From positions 1 to 19,636 of the forward strand of contig URNY01000035.1 in the NCBI GenBank assembly GCA_900549375.1: a DNA stretch of 19,636 bases. Direction: 5' to 3'. The translations under genes were made by a program, and so were the position numbers. The notes beneath the pieces are model-generated. The model was not told the origin of the DNA. It saw only the letters and a list, made by a program, of their open reading frames with translations, and did no database searches. Below are positions 15,431 through 19,636 of this stretch, piece after piece. Each line of letters begins with the position of its first letter. Positions within the stretch are counted from its first letter, which is position 1. This stretch comes from an uncultured Bacteroidales bacterium (GTDB taxonomy: Bacteria > Bacteroidota > Bacteroidia > Bacteroidales > Muribaculaceae).

Positions 15431-16900
15431 ATGCAGGATATTGAGATACTTTCACAACTTTTTGAAAAATATAGCGGATTGAGTCCGGCCCGCGTCAGAA
15501 AGCTCAACGGCGCAGGCTCGAACCGCCGTTATTACCGGTTAACGGTCGAGGACCGAGGAGATCAGCAAGGGTTTTCATGTATAGGCGTGGGAGGCGACAA
15601 TCTTCGCGACTGCCGGGCGTTCACAAATCTCTCGCGTGTTTTCAGAAATCATGGGTTGCCTGTTCCGGAAGTTTATGAAGTGAGCGGCGACGGGATGCAT
15701 TATATCCAGCAGGATCTCGGCGATATATCCCTCTTCGATATCATAGGGCAGAAAGGTCCTGACTCTACGGAAGTGCGGGAGCTCGTTAAGGCGTCGCTTG
15801 CGAAGCTTGTCGAGATGCAGACCGTCGACAGGAATGAATGGGAGCGATACGCGGAGTATCCGGCGTTTTCCAAACGCCAGGTGATGTGGGATCTCAATTA
15901 TTTCAAGTATGAGTATCTTAAACCCTCTGGGGTGGATTTTGACGAGAATCTTCTTGAAGATGATTTTGAGAAACTTGCCGATAGGCTCACGGGGGATGGC
16001 GGCCGGTTCGGCTTCATGTATCGTGATTTCCAAAGCCGCAATATAATGGTTTGTGGCGGCAAGCCGTTTTTTATCGATTATCAGGGAGGTCGCCCGGGGC
16101 CGCTTCTATATGATGCCGTTTCATTTTTAGGGCAGGCGAAGGCAGGATTTTCGGAAGAATTCCGGCATGAAATGATACATTATTATCTGGAACAGCTTGA
16201 GCAGTCTGGAACAGCCTCCGACCGTGAGTCGGTCCTGTCGGATTCCGACGGGCGCCGGTCGGGGCTTTTTGCCTTGTTCCGGACTTTGCAGGTGCTCGGT
16301 GCATATGGCTTGCGGGGGCTTGTGGAGAGAAAGGCTCATTTTATAGAAAGCATACCTCTCGCGCTTGCGAATCTCGAAAGACTGAAGCAAGATGGTATAC
16401 TGGATGATTATCCGGAGTTAAAGCGCGTCGCGGCTACAATCTGCACTGACCGGAGGTTTGTCACAGGAGATGAAGATGAGAATCGGCTTCATGTCAAAGT
16501 TTTCAGTTTCTCATATAAAAAAGGATATCCTTCGGATTATACAGGCAATGGAGGCGGATTTATGTTCGATTGCCGCGGGATGCACAATCCCGGCAGATAT
16601 GCGGAATACCGTGATCTTACCGGTCTGGACACGGCGGTGATAATGTTTCTTGAAGAGAGGGGAGAGGTGCAGAAATTTGTGGATAATGCCTATGCGTTGG
16701 TTTCTCCTTCTGTAGAGACCTACCTTCGCAGAGGCTTCTCGGATCTTCAGATAGGCTTCGGATGTACGGGCGGAAGGCACCGATCGGTCTATTGTGCCGA
16801 ACATCTGGCCCGGCGGCTGGCAGAATCATATCCCGACGCGATAGTCGAAGTGATTCATCGTGAACAGGGGATGGAAAGGATTATAAAATTCGAAAATTGA
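15431..16900 (+). CDS. AmgK-like sugar kinase fused to RapZ C-terminal domain
   Basis: Predicted cytosolic two-domain protein of 489 residues. Residues 1 to about 330 form an aminoglycoside-phosphotransferase (APH)-fold kinase of the AmgK-like group: nucleotide-binding loop around NGAGSNRRYYRL (26-37), catalytic loop FMYRDFQSRNIMV (195-207, catalytic D199, N204) and metal-binding FIDYQGG (214-220, D216). AmgK phosphorylates MurNAc or GlcNAc at the anomeric carbon. Residues about 355-489 form a RapZ C-terminal domain: FDCRGMHNPGRY (379-390), LTGLD (396-400) and the signature GCTGGRHRSVYCAEHLA (444-460). In E. coli that domain binds glucosamine-6-phosphate. The RapZ N-terminal NTPase domain is absent, as is the Lys/Arg-rich RNA-binding tail. 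A MurU-like gene follows after 13 bases, which supports a wall-sugar salvage role. An earlier ATG at 15418 meets a stop at once, so 15431 is the start. Domain calls are firm; the substrate is inferred. Confidence 0.9.
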   Translation: MQDIEILSQLFEKYSGLSPARVRKLNGAGSNRRYYRLTVEDRGDQQGFSCIGVGGDNLRDCRAFTNLSRVFRNHGLPVPEVYEVSGDGMHYIQQDLGDISLFDIIGQKGPDSTEVRELVKASLAKLVEMQTVDRNEWERYAEYPAFSKRQVMWDLNYFKYEYLKPSGVDFDENLLEDDFEKLADRLTGDGGRFGFMYRDFQSRNIMVCGGKPFFIDYQGGRPGPLLYDAVSFLGQAKAGFSEEFRHEMIHYYLEQLEQSGTASDRESVLSDSDGRRSGLFALFRTLQVLGAYGLRGLVERKAHFIESIPLALANLERLKQDGILDDYPELKRVAATICTDRRFVTGDEDENRLHVKVFSFSYKKGYPSDYTGNGGGFMFDCRGMHNPGRYAEYRDLTGLDTAVIMFLEERGEVQKFVDNAYALVSPSVETYLRRGFSDLQIGFGCTGGRHRSVYCAEHLARRLAESYPDAIVEVIHREQGMERIIKFEN

Positions 16901-16913
16901 ATTCTTTACTGTT

Positions 16914-17666
16914 ATGAAAGCGATGATACTTGCCGCCGGACTCGGCACTCGGTTGCGGCCATGGACTCTTGAGCATCCGAAAGCACTTGTCCCCATAGAG
17001 GGAGTCCCGATGCTTGAGAGGGTTATTGTCAGGCTGAAATCGGAAGGATTCGATGATATTATAGTGAATATCCATCATTTCGGCGATCAGATAATTGATT
17101 TCCTGTCATCGCACGATTTCGGAGTGCGCATATCGATCAGCGATGAGCGGAGAGGATTGCTCGATACAGGCGGGGGTATTTTAAAAGCGTCGCGCTTTTT
17201 CGAAGGTGAGCCGACGCTTGTTCACAATGTGGATATCCTCAGCGATGCAAATCTTGGTCGACTGATGGAAGAGCATGTGAATGCTCAGAATGACGTCACC
17301 CTTCTGACGAGCGATCGCGATTCTACACGTCGGCTGATGTTTGATGCCGCCGGCAATTTACGGGGATGGCATAACACGGTCAATGGCGAATATCGGCCTA
17401 CAGGAGCCGATGCGGAATCCGGTTTGACCGAGGAAGCTTTCAGCGGTATTTATATAATAGCTGCGGGCGGTGTGAGGGCACTTGCGGAATACGCGTGCCG
17501 TTTCGACGCTCCCGAGCCGGCCTTCCCGGTGATGGACTTCCTGCTCGGCTCGATAGGATCCATCCGTATCCGTCGTTTCCATTCCCCCTGCCTGCATATG
17601 CTCGACATCGGCAAGCCCTCCGCGCTGCAACGTGCCCCCGAGTTGCTAAAGCTACTCTATCGATAA
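16914..17666 (+). CDS. MurU-like sugar-1-phosphate nucleotidyltransferase
   Basis: Member of the GT-A-fold nucleotidyltransferase family (MurU, RmlA, GlmU N-terminus). Characterised MurU uses UTP to convert MurNAc-1-phosphate to UDP-MurNAc. The 250 residues show the nucleotide-binding signature MILAAGLGTRLRPWT (4-18), PKALVPIEGVPMLE (22-35), LDTGGGIL (83-90, the TGGG substrate loop), HNVDIL (104-109) with metal-binding D107, and a C-terminal FSGIYII and MLDIGKP (DIGKP is the usual second metal/substrate block). The length is close to MurU (about 220-230) and far below GlmU, with no acyltransferase domain. It begins 13 bases after the kinase-RapZ fusion gene in an evident two-gene operon, which is the main reason for preferring MurU over other sugar nucleotidyltransferases. 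A weak hairpin follows. Confidence 0.9.
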   Translation: MKAMILAAGLGTRLRPWTLEHPKALVPIEGVPMLERVIVRLKSEGFDDIIVNIHHFGDQIIDFLSSHDFGVRISISDERRGLLDTGGGILKASRFFEGEPTLVHNVDILSDANLGRLMEEHVNAQNDVTLLTSDRDSTRRLMFDAAGNLRGWHNTVNGEYRPTGADAESGLTEEAFSGIYIIAAGGVRALAEYACRFDAPEPAFPVMDFLLGSIGSIRIRRFHSPCLHMLDIGKPSALQRAPELLKLLYR

Positions 17667-17689
17667 TTCTCAGGTGCTGATGATGCTAC

Positions 17690-17725
17690 AAAGACCACCG
17701 ATTATCAATGAGTTAGCGGTCTTTT
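17690..17725 (+). terminator. Weak terminator candidate after the MurU-like gene
   Basis: Inverted repeat AAAGACC (17690-17696) and GGTCTTT (17718-17724) with a 21-base loop, followed by T and then ATTC. It lies 24 bases past the stop. The stem is short and the loop long, so it could instead belong to the repeat structures of this region. Confidence 0.35.
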
Positions 17726-18067
17726 ATTCATCCATACCCCTCCGGGTCACCACAAAAGTTACCACACGCCACATAACAGTCTGAAATATTGGGTATTACG
17801 AGTGCTGTGGCATGCGCATATCTATATGCACCATTTCTAACTCACTGATATTCAGTGATTGATTTGCTGATATTCATTATCGTTCACCACCGTTCAACTC
17901 CGCCGAACTGTCTTAAACCCCAAACTTTAACAGACTTTAACCATGATTGTGACCTCAAAATGTGGTGACCTCGCCCCAAAATCTCGTAGGGTCAACACAT
18001 TAAAATCTAAAATTTTGTTAAATAACTCACTACGGTTATAACTTTCCATAATGCATCTAAGAAAAGA

Positions 18068-18090
18068 AGCCTGCCCAAAATGAGCAGGCT
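18068..18090 (-). terminator. Terminator after the radical SAM gene
   Basis: Inverted repeat AGCCTGC (18068-18074) and GCAGGCT (18084-18090), loop of 9 bases, followed on the minus strand by TCTTTTCTT. It lies 20 bases past the radical SAM stop. Confidence 0.7.
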
Positions 18091-18110
18091 GAAAAGCAGG
18101 ATCGAAATCT

Positions 18111-19004
18111 TCACAGATGCCATATCCTGTTTCGATAGGCTTTCAGTTCCTTTTCCGGAAACTGAGCTATCGCTTTGTCAAACTCACGGAGTATTGCGGT
18201 TTTGTCATCCGGCAATGCTCCGGTGATTGGTACCGTATTGGAAATATGATGACCTAACAGATTGACCTTGATATTCAGTCGATCGATAAGAGTACGCATC
18301 TCTACCAGACGCTCAATCTCCGGTTCCTCTATGTATGTGCCGTCCTGCACCTCCTGATATAATTGGGATTCCGGGAATATCGTCAGCGACACTATGTTGA
18401 TTATACAAGGATGGAGTTGGTTAAGTAAATCTGCTGTTGCCATCGCGCTTGCCTCTCCATTCCCTTTGCCTCCGAGTCCGTTGAGGTAGAACACGTTGTA
18501 GCGTATTCCGGCCTCGTCAAGTTTTAAAAGTTGTTCGAGTATGTCTGTGTCGTGATATCCCTTGTTCATTCTCTCCAGCGTCGGGTTGTGGGCAGTTTCA
18601 ATACCGATGTTAATGCTGTCGAGTTTCAGATGATGAAGATTCTTTAGTTCCTCCACTGTTTTGGGGATGATATCGGTGACCCGGGCGAACATCCCGAATG
18701 AAACCAAGTGGGGAAGATTTTTTCTCAACAGCAGTGCCACATCCATAAGCTTGTTGTAACTTAATGCGAATGGGTTTGCTCCGGTGAGATAAACTCGTCG
18801 GGCTCGTGGTTGCCACTGACGGATAACTTTCAGGTCTTCCTCTATCTCCGATAACGGCGACATACGGAAAGGCGTACCGTGGTAAAGGCTGCAGAACTTG
18901 CACTTGTGCCACGTACATCCCGACGTAAGTTGTAGGAGTTGCGAGTTGGCTTCGTAAGGCGGTCGCCATACCTGACCTGTGAAATGTAGTTCCGGATATA
19001 TCAT
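18111..19004 (-). CDS. Radical SAM protein, unknown substrate
   Basis: Radical S-adenosylmethionine enzyme of 297 residues with an Elp3/MiaB-like partial TIM-barrel. The 4Fe-4S ligands would be C30, C35 and C38 in TSGCTWHKCKFCSLY, a CX4CX2C spacing rather than the usual CX3CX2C. Other family signs are YLTGANPFAL (SAM-binding GGE-like position), DSINIGIETAHNPTLERMNKGY and YNVFYLNGLGGKGNGE. The C-terminus (about 240-297) carries no extra cluster motif that I can see. Its homologues are usually annotated only as radical SAM proteins, and I cannot name the reaction. It diverges from an HxlR-type regulator across 134 bases and ends at its own terminator. Because regulator and enzyme share a control region, the regulator may govern it. 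Confidence 0.9.
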   Translation of the reverse strand: MIYPELHFTGQVWRPPYEANSQLLQLTSGCTWHKCKFCSLYHGTPFRMSPLSEIEEDLKVIRQWQPRARRVYLTGANPFALSYNKLMDVALLLRKNLPHLVSFGMFARVTDIIPKTVEELKNLHHLKLDSINIGIETAHNPTLERMNKGYHDTDILEQLLKLDEAGIRYNVFYLNGLGGKGNGEASAMATADLLNQLHPCIINIVSLTIFPESQLYQEVQDGTYIEEPEIERLVEMRTLIDRLNIKVNLLGHHISNTVPITGALPDDKTAILREFDKAIAQFPEKELKAYRNRIWHL

Positions 19005-19021
19005 ATCTTGATATTTTTTAG

Positions 19022-19029
19022 TAATTTTG
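19022..19029 (+). promoter_or_regulatory. -7 box candidate for the HxlR regulator gene
   Basis: TAATTTTG matches the Bacteroidota -7 consensus on the plus strand, but no -33 TTTG lies at the right distance. Transcription near 19036 would place the tandem repeats (19069-19103) in the leader. A rival arrangement is TTTG (19100-19103), an 18-base spacer and TATTTTG (19122-19128), one base short of consensus. Confidence 0.3.
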
Positions 19030-19068
19030 TGATGCGAAATTAGGTGATAATCAGAACTAAAGCAACAT

Positions 19069-19103
19069 CTTACCGAAAGGTTTGACCCTTACCTGAAAGT
19101 TTG
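19069..19103. repeat. Tandem direct repeats, candidate HxlR operator
   Basis: CTTACCGAAAGGTTTG (19069-19084) and CTTACCTGAAAGTTTG (19088-19103) are near-identical copies with a 19-base period. They sit between the divergent radical SAM and HxlR-family genes. The founding member HxlR binds tandem direct repeats beside its own gene, so these are a reasonable operator candidate. Confidence 0.45.
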
Positions 19104-19138
19104 TTTTGCTCTTTATCAGCCTATTTTGCCTGTCGAAA

Positions 19139-19489
19139 ATGGCAAAAAAATTGGACTACGAATATTGCAAAGCCGCTCCGATGCTTGAATGGATCGGCAA
19201 CAAGTGGGCGCTGGTGGTTCTCATGAAGATTTCCGAGAACGAGCCGGTGCGCTTCAATGAACTGTACCGTAACATACCGTCGGTATCGGAGAAAGTGCTT
19301 TCGCAGGTGCTACGACAGTTAACGGCCGACGGCATAATCAGTCGCGAACTATTCCCAGATGTACCTCCTCGGACAGAATACTCGGTGACTGACTTCGGCA
19401 GCACGCTTTTGCCTCATGTCGAAGCCCTGATCAATTGGGGGCGCGATAACTTCGACACCATAATGTCAAACCGTCAAAAACATGAATAA
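19139..19489 (+). CDS. HxlR-family winged-helix transcriptional regulator
   Basis: DNA-binding regulator of the HxlR group (MarR-like winged helix). I start it at 19139 (MAKKLDYEYCKAAPML), giving 116 residues. An ATG 33 bases upstream would add the hydrophobic MLFISLFCLSK, which is untypical. The family pattern is clear: an N-terminal cysteine (C10) at the usual HxlR position, IGNKWALVVLMKI (first helix), RFNELYRNIPSVSEKVLSQVLRQLTADGIISRELFPDVPPRTEYSVTDFGSTLLP (recognition helix and wing). In several relatives the N-terminal Cys senses thiol-reactive stress. It diverges from the radical SAM gene and precedes a GrpB-family gene by 18 bases. Confidence 0.9.
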   Translation: MAKKLDYEYCKAAPMLEWIGNKWALVVLMKISENEPVRFNELYRNIPSVSEKVLSQVLRQLTADGIISRELFPDVPPRTEYSVTDFGSTLLPHVEALINWGRDNFDTIMSNRQKHE

Positions 19490-19507
19490 TAACAGGGAAA
19501 TGGTAAG

Positions 19508-19636
19508 ATGAGCCATACACTTAATGACATGACTTTGGAGGAACTTTGGCAACTGTTCCCCATCGTGCTGACTCCGTACCAGCCACAATGGAAAGATTGG
19601 GCTCATGAAGAAATTATGAAGCTTTCGGGATTGCTG
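19508..19636 (+). CDS. GrpB-family protein, 5' part only
   Basis: The first 43 codons of a gene that runs off the window, beginning MSHTLNDMTLEELWQLFPI. The stretch MTLEELWQLFPIVLTPYQPQWKDW is characteristic of GrpB (UPF0157) proteins, which share the nucleotidyltransferase fold of the MNT/GrpB group and often have no known substrate. The start is 18 bases after the HxlR gene stop on the same strand, so the two are probably co-transcribed. Only the N-terminal portion is visible, so no catalytic motif can be checked. Confidence 0.75.
   Translation, partial: MSHTLNDMTLEELWQLFPIVLTPYQPQWKDWAHEEIMKLSGLL

Larger units (their letters stand above)
17667..18110. repeat. Repeat-rich intergenic region, possible attachment-site remnant
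   Basis: No gene seen in 444 bases. It contains: a perfect inverted pair GGTCACCACA (17745-17754) and TGTGGTGACC (17961-17970); an inverted pair ATCAATGAGTTAG (17704-17716) and CTAACTCACTGAT (17837-17849) with one mismatch; a hairpin TCACTGA-TAT-TCAGTGA (17842-17858); a direct repeat CTGATATTCA (17845-17854 and 17867-17876); and two adjacent copies of a YACCACA motif (17748-17754 and 17760-17766). Clusters of short repeats like this resemble arm-type and core sites of tyrosine-recombinase elements, but no integrase is present. It separates the core operons from an accessory-looking block. Confidence 0.5.

Noticed and set aside
17690..17725. Possible small RNA or tRNA fragment after the MurU-like gene
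   Set aside because: The fold is a single short stem with a long loop; there is no tRNA arm pattern, CCA end or anticodon loop.

Overview
The window looks like a chromosomal segment of a Bacteroidales bacterium. The evidence is the six-gene Na+-NQR operon, an ExbB-ExbD-ExbD-TonB cluster with Bacteroidota-type long ExbD proteins, several sequences matching the Bacteroidota promoter pattern (TTTG, about 20 nt, TAnnTTTG), and very weak Shine-Dalgarno sequences. A gut or oral family such as Muribaculaceae fits the moderate GC content, but I cannot prove the family from this sequence.

Layout. (1) 1-861, minus strand: most of glyA (serine hydroxymethyltransferase), cut by the window edge. (2) 917-6747, minus: complete nqrABCDEF, tightly packed, with a good promoter candidate just upstream of nqrA. 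(3) 6880-8514, minus: a secreted TPR-repeat protein between two terminator hairpins. (4) 8729-9996, minus: a PstS-like lipoprotein preceded by a 71-residue membrane protein. (5) 10210-13547, minus: exbB, two exbD genes and tonB, ended by a hairpin. (6) 13942-15192, minus: pgk (phosphoglycerate kinase). (7) 15431-17666, plus: a two-gene operon that diverges from pgk. Its first gene fuses an APH/AmgK-like sugar kinase to a RapZ C-terminal domain; the second is a MurU-like nucleotidyltransferase. (8) 17667-18110: a repeat-rich non-coding stretch that may be a recombination or attachment-site remnant. (9) 18111-19636: an accessory-looking block with a radical SAM protein (minus), a divergent HxlR regulator (plus) and the start of a GrpB-family gene (plus).

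How the parts work together. Na+-NQR turns NADH oxidation into a sodium gradient, and the ExbB/ExbD/TonB motor uses an ion gradient to power outer-membrane transport. The kinase and nucleotidyltransferase pair resembles the AmgK-MurU salvage route, which turns recovered MurNAc into UDP-MurNAc without passing through the fosfomycin-sensitive MurA step.

The most interesting system here is the fusion. RapZ C-terminal domains sense glucosamine-6-phosphate in enterobacteria. In this protein that domain has lost both the RapZ NTPase half and the basic RNA-binding tail and is joined to an amino-sugar kinase. This suggests, as inference, a metabolite-gated wall-recycling kinase. Secondary points are the symmetric divergent promoter between pgk and the fusion gene, the altered flavinylation motif of NqrC, and tandem repeats in front of the HxlR regulator.
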